A stretch of 64,000 nt of DNA from Lactarius indigo. Lineage: Eukaryota > Basidiomycota > Agaricomycetes > Russulales > Russulaceae. The number at the start of each line of letters is the position of its first letter. Position 1 is the stretch's first letter. Position numbers and translations under genes: made by a program. The stretch covers positions 992,001-1,056,000 of the forward strand of contig JAFKAC010000012.1 of NCBI GenBank assembly GCA_025766275.1, written 5' to 3'. The notes below the pieces were generated by a model, which saw nothing but the letters and a program-made list of their open reading frames with translations, ran no database searches and was not told the DNA's origin. This document shows positions 44,690-56,961 of this stretch, one piece after another.

Positions 44690-47600
44690 ATGTCAGGCAA
44701 GGCCCCTCCGACTGGCCCGCGAGCTCTCTTGAATTCACTAAATGGCGTCCCTTCCAAACGTCAACCACCCCCAAACGACCTTTCTTCGCCTTCACACCCC
44801 TCGCCTTCCTCCTCCTCCTCTCCCTCATCGTCCTCGTCAATCCCCCTCATCAATCGCATAGGGGCACCACCACCCACCGGTCCACGTAGCTTGCTCAATG
44901 GGGGCACGAATGCGTCCAGCAGAAGCACTAAACCCACTCCCAATGGCCATACCAACCCCCTTACTGGCCAGCGGCAGCTCCCCTCAGGGCCGAGTGCTAT
45001 GCAGCAAAAACAGCCTCTTAAAGGCAAACAAGTTGAGATCAAATGGAGCGACCAAGCCATCGCGAGCACCGTGAGCCCTCTTCTCTGCCGTCCTTTCGAT
45101 TTACTTTCGCTCACCATGTCCTCAACAGTCCCGCAACTCTGAACCTGGTCCCTCTTCCAACGCGGCACGACCGACACCTCTTGCCGTACCTAATCTCAAT
45201 GGAAAGTCTTCCTCGGGCTGGTCGTCGAGCTTTTCGACAATCGCTCAACCCGTTCCTGTCGCTCCTAGGGCTGCTACTTCTCGCTCACATCGTGATCGAC
45301 AGCCTCCTCAACCCTCCTCAGAGCCTCCGCCTCCACCTCCACCATCCATAACACCTCCCCCCCCACCCCCTCCCTCTGACACGCCTCCGCCCCCTCCGCC
45401 TCCATCTGAGAGTCCACCGCCGCCGCCTCCTCCCTCCGACGATCCACCACCACCGCCCCCCTTAACGGGGCTACACACACCCCCTAGCTCTGCGCCTCGA
45501 CCGCCGTCTTCAAGTCCTAAATCATCACCACCACCACCTTTTACGACCTTTGCCCCTCCCCCTCCTTCATCGTCTCCACCTGCACCACCGCCTCCTTCCC
45601 ATCCGCCGCCATCACCACCGCCGCCCCCTCCAACGTCCCAGCCCCCCCCGCCCCCACCACCTCTAGCTTCAGAGCTGCACCTATCTCCATGTTCTGCCCG
45701 TCCACCTCCCACTCCCCCGCCGTCTCTGCCGCTCCCTCCTTCCATAACCTCACGGACTCATCGACCCACATCCTCTTTACCACCCGCTCCTAGCATACGA
45801 ATACCCCTTCCTCCGCGTCCCGACACTTCGCACTTGTCTGCGTCTTCATCGACACGGGTAGTTTCACCTGCTCGGTCACCACTACCACCATATTCGTCCA
45901 AGCCTTCGTCACCTCGTCCCCATCCGCCGCGCTCTTCGTCACCAGCGCCTGTTTATTCTCTCCCACCGTTACCGCCTTGGCCACCCGCACGGTCGGAATA
46001 CCCGTCCGATAAGAACTTTAAGGTTCTGTTCGACTCCGCTATTGACAAGGACAAGGACCTGAAGTTTGCGCTGCTCATGGACAAGGTGAGGGAAGGAGGC
46101 GCGGCTGGAACGAGGATCAAGACGAAGGGTGGGAAAGAGACGCTGTTGAGATTTGATGGGGAGGTTGTACGTGGGGAACCTGAGATCATTCCGGTGGATC
46201 CACGCAAGGAAGGGGGGTTCAAGAGACAGGTCAGTCTTCGGCCATTTAGGACAGAGTTGTACGAAGTCAAGTATGAGGTGCGTGACACTTTATTCTCTGT
46301 CATACACGTCGTGTTCAACTGATTCGTGCTTTAGCATGACGAAAACTCCAGCGGGCCTCCACCCCCCACTTCGGTCCTAGTGACTAACGTCTCGCCGTTG
46401 GCCCCGAAAGAACAAATTCGACGACACTTTTCCTCGCACGGCTCGATCCTCCTCTTTGAACCTCAAGTGGACAAGGCTACCGGCGGTGCGCTAGGCATCA
46501 TCTTCATTAAATACAGCTCCCACGCTGAGGCTACCCGATGTGTCGAGCGTGAACATGGACGGAAGCTTGGTCCGCGCCGTGCTTGGACTAAACGTCGGTG
46601 GTGAAGATTTCGAGATCAAGGTCGTATTTGATGGCGAGCGCAAGCGGCTTCGCGCCGTTCTACACGAGCTTGACGAGCGGAAACGGTTGAAACGTACGAC
46701 CCCCATGCCCGCGCATAGCCAAGCGAACCTGCAAACACCCCCCACTCCTCGGCATGGTTCTCATCCCAGCGCACATGGCTCGGCTGCCCCATCCCACCTC
46801 CGCTCACAAGCTAGCGCATCCACCCCACCAGTCTCGTCAACTCTCTTACCCCTTGGTCCCGGCCACGGACTCCCGCCTAAACCAGTCACGCCTTCTGGTA
46901 CACAAGCCAATGGCGGCTTTACAGGTGGTCCACTGGCGCCTATGAGCGGCCGCGTGCGCCGACCACCGCCGTCACTGGTCAAGGCGCGGCGAGCGGCCGC
47001 GAGTACACAGCATGCAGGCGGGACATCTGCCGACTCGACGCCTTTACCGCGCCCGCATACAACTCGTGGCAGACGCGGTGGGCGAAATCGAGTGCATGTG
47101 GCGATCGACCACTATTCCCCGCCTCACTCACGTTCACGATCTCGTTCACGTTCGCGCTCCCGTTCTAGGTCGCGGTCGCGATCACCCTCTCCCGCATTGC
47201 GCAGACCTGGACAGTCAAGCCGGAACGCGCAGGCGCGTCAGCGTGAAGTCGTTCTTGAAGCACTGGCGAGGAATCGACTCGAGCATGTGAAGATTGATGG
47301 AATGGTGGACTTTTGGGAGGTGCTGTGACAGAGGAGGACGTGAGAGCATTCGTCAGGGAGTTCCAGGTCGATCAGGTGCGCCTACTTGTTTTTCTTCTTC
47401 TTTCTACCGAAGATGACGTTCGTAATGGCGTTTGAAAGGTGCTTCGAGATCATACCGGTTGGTACGTCACCTTCAAGGCCGCAGGCGTCGCGCGTCGCGC
47501 CGCAATGGTCCTCAACATGCGCTCGCTTGCGCACCACTCCGTGACGCTCACCGTACATCCACCGCCTTCATCTACACATGCACCGGCGGCCAAATCGAGC

Positions 47601-49449
47601 TGGAGCGACACGGAGTTAGTGGACGAGGCAAGTCAGGCGATCAGGAAGGAAGCTACGGCAGTTGCTCGAGAAGGACATTCATCGACCGCCTTATCACCGT
47701 GCGCCTTGCGGACGCCTCGTGGCTGACCATAAGGGCAACGCGGCAGCGGTCAAGAACAAGGCCGTGATCGCGGCGACAGATGGGAGGCCTGCTGCAGAGG
47801 TACCGCTTTTTGGAGCTGGTGCTGGGCTTAAGGGCTTGTCATTCAGGAAGGCGAACAAGCGCTGCTAGAGAGGAATCCAAGTTTGCGCCCTGTGCCAGAC
47901 GTCGAAGCGGAGGTCGGAGGTGGGGTACAGATCGAAGAGAAAACTGTCGAAGAGGCAGAAGTCAGTCGCACCGCCGAAGAAGAAGCGGAAGAAGGAAGTC
48001 CGGCCATTTGGTCGCAGAGGTCGAGTCTGACGGAGAGCAAGAAAAGACGGAGCAACTACCTCTTGCCCCAGCTCCTGTCCCCATCCCTGCTCCTACTCTT
48101 ACTGTTGTAGAAGAACGGAAGAGAGCGCTGACCAAGGACAGCGAGGATGACGAGCCCGCGATCAAGAAGCCAAAGACGGATGTGGTGGACGAAAACGAGA
48201 TGATCGAGGCACCTGTCTCAATCGTATCGACGAAACGGTCGGCATTACCGGCGGAGGTCAAGAAGAAATCAACGTCAAAGGTCAAAGCACGGCCAGTTAA
48301 GAAGGCCGTCTCTGACACGCCTGTTGATCAATTTGTCCTACCCGATGACCACGAGTTTTCCGTTCCCGCTGTCACTCAGCTTCACTTTACTCCCGATCGA
48401 CCTTCTGTATCACCTCCGCCGTCACCTGCGCTCAAGCCCAAGCCCCGACTCCCCACCCCGCCTCCAGATCCATATGGACCTGGTCTCTGTGAGGACGACG
48501 AAGACCTGTATTTCGCGCGTCTTGCACTCGCGGAGTCTATGGGTCTTCCCATTCCAGAACCACCGCCGACTCCCGAGCCAGATCCCGACTCGCCTCCTCC
48601 GTTCCGTGTGCACCTGACAGGTTCCGCCCGGACGGAGAGCCATTACAAGATCTCTCACGCCGAAAAGTCAGCGTATGTCACGCAGTACGCGACGCGCGGC
48701 GCCGTAGCGGACCCCGCCGCCGAAGCGCACGTACAGCAGCCCAAGCCCGCGATGACGTCTTCGCGCTCGAATCGCGCGAAACGCACGGCGGCAGGCCCAA
48801 GGGCTGGAGGAGATCAACCAGGTGCAGCGAGCGATGGCGCTGTCAAAGGGCGAGACTGCGGCGGCGGAGCTGTCGATCAAGTTCAACCAGCTGCAGACGC
48901 GCAAGAAGCACCTGCGGTTTGCGCGCTCGCCGATCCACGACTGGGGCTTGTATGCGATGGAGCGCATCTCGCGCGGAGAAATGGTCATCGAGTACGTCGG
49001 GGAGGTCATCCGCGCACAGGTGGCGGACAAGCGCGAGAAGGCGTATGAGCGGCAGGGTATCGGCAGCAGTTATCTGTTCCGCATTGATGAGGACTTGGTG
49101 GTGGATGCTACGAAGAAGGGGAACCTCGGGTACGTGTTGTCGTCCACGTCACCACTAGGCTGAACTGTGCCCGCTGACCGTTTTTGACAGGCGGTTGATC
49201 AACCACTCGTGTGATCCTAATTGCACCGCCAAGATTATCACCATTAATGGCGAGAAGAAGATCGTCATCTACGCTAAGCAGGACATCGAGCTCGGCGATG
49301 AGATCACTTACGGTACGGAAATTGCCACATTGTGCTGCGTGGTTGAACCCAGGGCTGACTGACGACGCACAGATTACCACTTCCCGATCGAACAGGATAA
49401 GATCCCTTGTCTGTGTGGCTCTGCGAAATGTCGCGGGTACCTCAACTAG
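44690..49449 (+). CDS. SET1: SET1 histone H3 lysine-4 methyltransferase (COMPASS catalytic subunit)
   Basis: The ATG at 44690 gives [20 protein letters not shown] Ser/Pro-rich region leads to a long polyproline tract (about 45,325-45,760). Then come [20 protein letters not shown], an RRM ([39 protein letters not shown]), an Arg-Ser run, a second RRM-like part ([20 protein letters not shown]), an acidic/Lys region, the n-SET segment ([19 protein letters not shown]), and SET proper with [44 protein letters not shown] and post-[16 protein letters not shown]. Introns are near 45,070, 46,279, 47,377, 49,130 and 49,313. Frame breaks are seen near 46,568, 47,310, 47,640-47,870 and 48,780. The SET and post-SET catalytic elements are intact. 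Confidence 0.92.
45325..45760 (+). repeat. Polyproline tract inside SET1
   Basis: Runs of five to seven prolines are separated by short Ser/Asp/Glu/Thr spacers ([16 protein letters not shown] and similar). The DNA is a C-rich, G-poor imperfect repeat. The frame is open throughout, so it is translated. Confidence 0.85.
47127..47193 (+). repeat. Arg-Ser dipeptide run inside SET1
   Basis: About ten consecutive Ser-Arg pairs (CGTTCACGATCTCGTTCACG and on), followed by [10 protein letters not shown]. It resembles SR domains of splicing-related proteins. Confidence 0.85.
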
Positions 49450-49823
49450 TAGTGCGGCGGACAGCAATACTTACACGTCACTTATGTATCTCGCATACCC
49501 TTCCCCCCCCTCTTCGTCGTTGCTAGTTGTCATCTCTTTCTTTCATGGGTTTTCGCGATTGCGGATTTTGTATCATCTATCGTCCATTCGCTCAAACGCT
49601 GGCTCTCGCACTGCATCGCAAATGTGATTTATTATAACTTTTTTTCTTTCTTTTTCTTCCCCTCTTTCTTGTAGACTGTACCTCCCCGTAATGTGACCAA
49701 CCCCCTCCCCCCTCCCCCCAAGGCAGCACACACACGCACCCATACAAAAAAAAATGTAACATTGTTTTTTTTTTTTTTGCCATCACAAGTCAGTGTGAGA
49801 TATGGGAGGTGTAGAGAGTTCGG
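49450..49823. other. 3' flank shared by SET1 and the convergent ALDH gene
   Basis: No gene. It is T-rich with homopolymers (about 49,767-49,778, T run; about 49,747-49,754, A run), typical of 3'UTR and terminator sequence. Confidence 0.5.
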
Positions 49824-51935
49824 TCATGGCGATGATGGGGTAAAGTCGACGCCCTGTGCGAGGGGCGCCTCGTCGGAAAAATTGATCGTGCATGCACTCC
49901 AGCGAACATATTGCTTCCAAGCGTCGCCACCAGATTCACGACCCCAGCCAGTGCTCTGATTATGACACCGTCAGTCAGCGCTACGGTATTCTTAGTTAAA
50001 ATCTAACCTTGTTCCCGCCAAAAGCGGCACCGATCTCTGCTCCACTCGTGCCAACATTGACCTGTGCGGCATGTAAGACCATAAGCTGGTATCAAAACAA
50101 AGCGGAGGCACTCACGTTGACGATCCCCGCGTCTGAGCCAGCAGGGCCGATCCACTTGCCGACATTGCGCACATCGCGCGTCCAAAGGCTGCTCGACAAT
50201 CCCTGTGGCACCGCATTATTCCACGTGATTGCCTGCTCGAGTTCCTCAAACTCCGCCACGAGTAGTACGGGCGCAAAGCGCTCCGTCGCCCACAGCGCGC
50301 CGTCAGCAGCAGCGGGTACCGCGATGGTCGGCCGCACAAAGTTGCCGCCTTCGCCGAGGCCGTCGTATCGCGCGCCGCCGACGAGGATCTGCGAGCCGGC
50401 GGCTTTGAGCTCCGCGATGGCGCCGTCGTATGCGTCGACCGCAGCGCGCGTGTGCAGCGGCCCAAGGAGCGTGCGCGCGTCGAGCGGGTCGCCGGGCTGT
50501 AAGGAGGCGTAGAGCCTTTGGAGACGCGCGAGGAACTCGGGTGCAATACTGTGGTGGAGGTAGAGCCGGCGTGTGGAGGTGCAGCGCTGGCCTGCGGTGC
50601 CGACGGAGCCGAAGAAGACGGCGGGCACGGCGAGCGAGAGATCCGCGTCAGGCATGACGATGGCGGCTGCATACGAGCATGAGAAAGGAAGGGAATGTTG
50701 TAGCAGAGCAAAAACCATACCGTTGTTTCCGCCTAGCTCGAGCAGCACCTTGCCGAACCGGGACTGGACGTTCTTGCCAACGATCCTGCCAACGTTCTCG
50801 CTCCCAGTGAAAGAAACTAAGAGAGGTGGGCTCGAGCCCCGTCGTGTGTTAATTGGAGGAAATACGCACCCATGTCTACGTCCTGGCTCTGCACCAAAGC
50901 CTCTCCGACATCTTTCCCGCCTGTGACGAGACCGGCGACGGCTCCAGGTATATTGTTCTTCTCCAACACGCCAGAGACAATTCTGGTCACCGCGATGGAG
51001 CACAGCGGAGTAGTCGGGGAGGGCTTCCAAATGGTCGCGTTTCCGGCCGCCATCGAGATGGAGAGGTTCCTGGATATTCATGCGTTCATCCAATTTTTCT
51101 CAAACTCGGAAGTTAAGTGCGAAGCGTCAATACCAGCCATATACAGCAACAGGGAAGTTGAACGCGGACAAAACGCCGAGGACGCCGAGGGGATTCGGAA
51201 CTGCACATAAAAGGATGAGCAACGCAGGCAGCTGGAACTCCCGAATCCTCACCTTCGAGTATGGTGTGGCCTGGCCGTTCGGAATTGATCACTCGTCCGT
51301 TGAGCATCCTCGAGAGCCCCACTGCATAGTCGCACTCGGAGTCGAAGCTTTAAGGGCGTGAACAACACGACCAGCCCACAGCAGACTTACGATGTCGACG
51401 AATTCCTGGACCTCGCCTACTCCCTCCGTTCGGATCTTGCCCATCTCGAGCGACACGAGCGCACCGAGCTCTTCGCGCTGCAACAAGAGGGTGTCGCATG
51501 AACCCAGTCGAGGCGCACGACACGACAAAGTTCATACCTTGGCGGCCAATGCTTCACGGATCTGACGAATTATTTCGCCTCTCCTAGGTGCGGGTATGCT
51601 CCTGAAATGAACGTAGGCCTCCCTGGTCCTCTCCAATGCAGCATGGAGCTCAGCTGGTGAAGCCTGTGGGTTGAACCCCGTTCGCACTGCCGACGGATAC
51701 AAAAGGAAAGAAAAAACGTACGGACTTGACATGCGCAAGGACCTCCCCAGTGGTAGGACAGACACTTCGAAGTATGTCACCAGAGCCCTTCCACTCCCCA
51801 TCGTAGACGCCGGGGAGCTCAGTCGGGGTCGTCGGGATATCTAATGCGCCGAGCACGGAAGAGGCTCTGCTCGAAAGACGACGCGTCAATGGCGTAGTAT
51901 ATGCTATCCCTGAGCGACCTGCGGGCGAGAAACAT
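49824..51935 (-). CDS. ALDH7-family aldehyde dehydrogenase
   Basis: It oxidises an aldehyde to an acid with NAD+. ALDH7 members act on alpha-aminoadipic semialdehyde in lysine breakdown and on betaine aldehyde. The ATG at 51935 gives MFLARRSLR, a possible mitochondrial presequence, with a +1 break before [15 protein letters not shown]. Landmarks: [72 protein letters not shown] (catalytic Glu), [15 protein letters not shown] (catalytic Cys), [32 protein letters not shown], and the ALDH7 signature [19 protein letters not shown] ending APLAQGVDF. Several short introns interrupt it. It is convergent with SET1 (374 bp between stops). The family is clear; the substrate is inferred. Confidence 0.9.
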
Positions 51936-52292
51936 GGTGATGACGAACAAAGGTTGGAGAGATTGTATTGGGACTCGCGGCGTTGGGGTCGTTGATCCGT
52001 GCCGAAACAGCCCAGATCACATGCTCGGGCTAGTGGGTTGTCATTATTGGCTATTTACACACGAGTAGGGATACTGAAAACAAAGGAATTGGTTGTGCAG
52101 AGATGATGCTAACAGATGGTTTTGTACTAGTCTTGAATGCATGACGAAAACAAATGCTGCGAGAAAGAAAGAAAGAAAGAAAGAAAGACAACAAGGGTAT
52201 ATGTGACAATGACAATGCGAGTGAATGTTCATGCCAGGAAAAGCACTTAAAATACCGAAAATGAGGCAGGGTCCCAAGGACGTGATGTGACC
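51936..52292. other. Intergenic: ALDH promoter and F-box gene 3' flank
   Basis: No gene. It contains a (GAAA)n microsatellite at 52,163-52,188 and AT-rich 3'UTR-like sequence. Confidence 0.5.
52163..52188. repeat. (GAAA)n microsatellite
   Basis: Six and a half uninterrupted GAAA units in the 3' flank of the F-box/WD40 gene. Confidence 0.9.
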
Positions 52293-54516
52293 TCAGGTGA
52301 ACAGCATAGCGTCAAGATTCTGGGTAAAGTCCAGAACGACGATTCTCTGATCGTGCGATGTGCTAAGTGGCACACGTTATTACCGGCGATCACAATCACA
52401 GCACCAAAAAGTGACGCACCTAACAATCCGGTGGACATCAAACTTGACGTCAAAGATATATCCCAAATGGTGCTGCTTGTATTGCTGCACCAGCCGCCCA
52501 GTCCGAAGGTCCCACACCTTGACGGCTTTGTCGTAACTCGCACTTACGAGGCGCCCCGTAGCGGGATCGAGTGCAAGCGCACGCACGAGTGCATCGTGCC
52601 CTACAAGCGTACGTATACATTCGCCCGTCGTTGCATTCCACACCTTGATTTGACAATCGCTCGAGCCGGACACGATGTAATTGTCCTGTCATTCGCCAAT
52701 TATGAGCGTGCCAGAAGCGGGATAAAATGAAACCGATATGAACCTTGAATTCAATACACGCGAGCCCGCGATCGTGCCCGTCGAAAGTGCGCAAACAGGT
52801 GCCGCGTTCGATATCCCACAGCATCATCTTTGTGTCTCCGCTGGCGCTCACGATGTGCCCGTTCTGCAAACCAATGGCATTGACGGGGCCTTGATGTCCG
52901 GAAAGCGTGCGATGGAGCTCGAGAGTTTCCCGGTTCCACACCCGAATCTTTGTATCTTTCGAGCTATTAAAAAAAAAAAAGAGTCCGCGAGTTGAACGCC
53001 GCTCTGCGTGGCCGAGAGGAAGGTTCCACTCACCAGCTCACAATCCATTGATCGTCAACGCGAAGGTCCAGAACACCATCGAGGTGCCCTTTCAACACCG
53101 CCCTCACTCGTGCACGAAGCTTGCCGCCCTCACCGATCGATATTTCCCAAACGCACGCCCTCCGGTCGCTGCTTCCACTGACCATGAAACCCTTCTTCTT
53201 GTCACCTTGGATGTCCCAGTCCTTTTCGAACTTTAGACAGAGAACGCTTCCATAATGACCCCTGAACGTGCCCAAGCAGCGTCCAGTCTTGATGTCCCAG
53301 GCCTTGATCGTTTGATCACGGGAACCAGAGATGATTCGCTGGCTGTCAAACTCGAGACAATAGACGCTGTCTGCGTGTCCCCGAAGATGCCTAGGGTTTG
53401 GGGTACCCTTCGTCCAGCGTGCGTCCAGGGCAGAACGTCTTTGATAAAGTTCGCGCCAAGGGAGGAACAGCGGCGCATGAACCGAAGCGGGGCTTGGGAG
53501 GAATGAGTCAGTGGGGTGCTCGGGACTCCACGGTGATGGTGTATGTGGAAAGGAGGAAATGGGGATGGGTGATCGTGTGAGCACGTTGAGATTGTCGGTT
53601 CGTACGCCGGGAGACAAGGGGCTGGGTTGGTTGTGGATACGCCGTCCTAAATTCCGGCCAGTCGGACTGTCTGGGGATAGTGTGGGGCTGTCGGGACTCT
53701 CCAGGAGCTCGTCCAAGGCTGGGTGTGTCCGGGCTAGTGCGACGGCGCGCTCGAGATTGATTCCCCACCCCTGGCGGCGGTAGAAGAGCTCGCGCCAGAC
53801 AGCACTGTCATTGGCGAGGGTGTTCCATCGGTGTGAGACGGTTTGACAGGCGATTATGGACGAAAGGTCGAGGAAACATAGAAGGTAGATGGCTATTTCG
53901 GGGGGGAGGCGGGACAAGAAGTCTACGAGGGCTTTAGAAGACGTGTATGATAGAAGATGGGAAACGAACCGGCAAACTTCGGAGGGGAGTACAGGACATC
54001 ACCGGAATCCACGTAGCATGCCTCGTCGATGAGCTCACCCTCCTCCCCATCGAGGGGCTGAAGGTCTGCATAGCTAATATTGGAGGGCATTGCACTGTAG
54101 GCCTTACGACGGGTTGCTTTGCGTCTTCCTTTGCGCGTTTGGGAGGACAGGGCTCCCCAGAGACGAGGGATGAGGCACTTCATGGATTTGGGGGTGTGAG
54201 GTGATCGTTGACCTAAAGTACGGTACGAGGGAGGGCCTTGAACAGCGTTATAACGCTTGTCACCGGCAGAAGTGCCGAGCCAACGTAATGAAGAGAGGGA
54301 GGTTTGTGAACTGCCATGCCTTGAATGTGGTAAAGAGGGGAAAGAGTTGCGATCTGGACCGGGGCTGGGCGGACTAACAATGGAGAAGTCGAAAGAGAAT
54401 GATGGTGAAGGTGGGCGTGTGACGGTCATTGCGTGGCGTACGGAGAGGGGAGAGCCGTCGATGAAGTCGAAATCATCGGAGAGGTCGGTGTCGAGAGTGA
54501 GCATGGGAGGTGACAT
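52293..54516 (-). CDS. F-box/WD40 protein, SCF ubiquitin-ligase substrate receptor
   Basis: The ATG at 54516 gives MSPPMLTLDTDLSDDFDF and a Ser/Pro-rich N-terminus. A 38-base intron joins YSPPKFA to ALVDFLSRLPPEI, the start of the F-box (CFLDLSSIIACQTVSHRWN, DSAVWRELFYRRQG). After a Ser/Pro linker come WD40 repeats: LRGHADSVYCLEFDSQRI, CLGTFRGHYGSVLCLKFE, VLKGHLDGVLDLRVD, RTLSGHQGPVNAIGLQNG, LRTFDGHDRGLACIEFK, RTLVGHDALVRALALDP and a last one ending DFTQNLDAMLFT. This is the Cdc4/Met30/Pop layout: the F-box binds Skp1 and the propeller binds the phosphorylated target. The frame is continuous apart from introns. I cannot say which orthologue it is. Confidence 0.88.
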
Positions 54517-55334
54517 CTTGGTTAAACAACAACCAGCACTACAGTATGAGTCGTCACGAAGACCCTCGGAATTCCTCGCTCGAAACGAGGTTCACAATAC
54601 CACAAACCTGGAAAGGTCAAGATAGCGTCGGTTCGTGTCTCTCGTCGTGTTCTTTTATTCATTCTGTTCACTCCTTACAGACGGGCTGGCAACTTCTGGC
54701 ATGTTTCTCGCGGGCCTCATCATGGTCACCCGGAACAGGTCGCTCTCTTTCCTGATACCCTATCACCGCCACTTCGCACTCACTAACTGAACAGGTTCCT
54801 TGCTTGGCCCTCCCTTCTTCTCGGTGCAAGCGCCTGGATCAATCAGCATCCCCTGCGCACTAAAGAGGGTGGTTCACCGCCGATCGGCAACCTCATGTCC
54901 GTCCTGTTCCCTCGTGTCTCGCTTGCGATGCTCAATCCTTTCCTTCTCGTCACAGGCTGGCTTGTTTTGCCCTTGTCTCAGCTTATCTCCCCCTCTTCCT
55001 GAAAACTGGCTCGACGGCGTCGGCCGCGAAACAAGTCCCGCTGGACTATACTTCGTGATCGTGTTTCCTCACGGGGGTACAGTACCCCTTGTCCATACAC
55101 TGTAGCCCCACACTTCTTCTGAGCTGCGTCACGATCGCACTATCTATCTTAATACCAGAGTAAGCTTTTTGGGAGTAGACTATGGGTGCCCAGATAGCAC
55201 GATCGGTAATAATACATGCGGCTTTACAGCATCGATGGTTTACCCTGGGTCAACTTAGCAGTCATTGATGAGTGTCGCCTGGTCGACTCGCGAGAGTCAT
55301 AATAACATATAGAATAGGAGTGAAAGACGCTACG
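54517..55334. other. Intergenic between F-box/WD40 gene and JIP5
   Basis: No gene supported. Plus-strand open frames near 54,510-55,105 have no recognisable features. It should hold the promoter of the F-box gene and the 3'UTR of JIP5. Confidence 0.5.
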
Positions 55335-56807
55335 CTACAGTCCTGAGAAAAACGAAGGATCGGTGTCGATCTGATTCCTCCCCTTTTTCTGCGGCCTCCC
55401 TTCGAGTTCTGTGCTGTCTTTTTTTCTCCTCTTCTTCAGTTTGAGGACGTCTGACTCCTCGCATGCCTTTTCCTCGTCGCTTGAAGTGTCGTCTTTCTCT
55501 TCGTCATCTGACTTCGCATCGCGCGCGTCTTCATCCTCGAACACCTCGCGCAGATCTGTCATCCGCAGCGCCTCGTCATGTCCAACGCTCCCAATCCACC
55601 GGCCCTCACCAGCACGGTCAATTGCGATGCGCTCAATAGGGAGGTCACCATGGTCTGCAATAACGCCAACGAGGCGCGTGGGTAGGAGTTCAATGACGCG
55701 CAAAAGCCCGTCAGAGGAACCCGTGAGGATGGTGTTTTGCGAAGAGGGGTAAGTTGAAGGAACTGCGCAGAGAGCGTCAACGGAGTTTGGGTGCCTGCAA
55801 TGCGGCTCGCGTTGGTACTAGTGCAATAGGAGCTTAGGTTCATGATGTCTCACCCTGGCACTCGATCGACGCAATCACCCCAGCCTTTATTGCGGTTGAA
55901 GATGGAGATAATGCCGAGCTGGGTGCCGACGGCTACCTTTGTGTCTCTGCAATCGGCCGATGACAGGGGTAACGGAGCGGAGGGTGGGGAACGAGTATTC
56001 ACCCTTTGAATGGTACGATGGACAGCAGTTCGTCTTCTTGATCTTCCGAGTGGGCGAACGGTTCGGGCTTTTTCGAGCGCACGTCCATGACAGATAGGGT
56101 GCCGTCACCGCTGCGCACATTAACTTACTCACAGAGTACGAACGGAAAGGGGGGCCGTTGACACACCTCGTCGCGACAAGCTGCTTCTTATCTTGCAACC
56201 ACATGAAATCGGAGATAAAGTCAAAGTGCTGTGTATATTGACGAACGGCATCTTGTTTCCGTGGGTCCCATAACTTTCCTTACCCCTTCCGCATCCCGTC
56301 AACGATGGGTAACAATATGAGGCCACTCTACCTTGATCACGCCGTCATCGTCGCCAGTAGCGAGGAGATGCGGGGTAGGGTGCGCGACACAGTTGATAGG
56401 TGCGCTGGGAGGAAGTAAACACGGTTCACGGGCGCACCACGGACCTTGCATGCCGTAGGACTCACTCGTGTACCCCCTGGCGTGTCTCAGACAAGGCCCC
56501 GGTGCCTGTGTCGATGATACTTTAACAGCGAACCGCGTAAACGAAGAGATCGATTGTATTGGATAATAGCAACACACTGCAGAGATTTGTTTTTTCCTAC
56601 GGCATAGAGAGATGCGCCGTCCGGACTCAACGCAAGGCCGCGGCACGATCGCTTCGAGATGCGCAGCTCAAAAGCTGGGGAATGCACGCCTTGATCGTCA
56701 TAGGTGAAGGCCTTGACCTTTCCGTTGAGAAGGCCCGTATACACGACGTTTGAGGTCGGATGGAAAGCCAAGTCAAAGATCTGGGAGCCAACCGGAACGA
56801 CTGGCAT
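55335..56807 (-). CDS. JIP5: JIP5/WDR55-family WD40 protein
   Basis: The ATG at 56807 gives MPVVPVGSQIFDLAFHPTS, the usual start of this family. Next are YTGLLNGKVKAFTYDDQG, KRSCRGLALSPDGASLYAVG, PINCVAHPTPHLLATGDDDG, WLQDKKQLVATSGDG, GWGDCVDRVPGHPNSVDAL, ILTGSSDGLLRVIELLPTRL, and an acidic then Lys-rich tail (LKLKKRRKKDSTELEG) ending DPSFFSGL. The tail looks like a nuclear/nucleolar localisation signal. Homologues are nucleolar proteins linked to ribosome biogenesis. Several short introns are needed. It is divergent from IRE1, with 154 bp between start codons. Confidence 0.88.
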
Positions 56808-56961
56808 ATGGACGCGGAAGTTGTACGGAAGGGCGTGAGCGTGAGACTCGGAGGGACCGATTCGGAGGAAGGCTGTACCGCGCCGTGACCCCGCTACCGA
56901 ACACCGTCTCTTCGTCGTCCGTCGTCGCGGCATGCAGTCCGTGTTTTGAATCCTCATCACA
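56808..56961. promoter_or_regulatory. Bidirectional promoter of JIP5 and IRE1
   Basis: Only 154 bp separate the two divergent ATGs, so promoter and both 5' leaders must share this interval unless there are upstream 5'UTR exons. No clear TATA box was seen. Confidence 0.65.

Noticed and set aside
45308..45783. Minus-strand Gly-rich open frame opposite the SET1 polyproline tract
   Set aside because: A glycine-rich antisense product of a proline-coding repeat; the plus frame is continuous with the SET1 domains on both sides.
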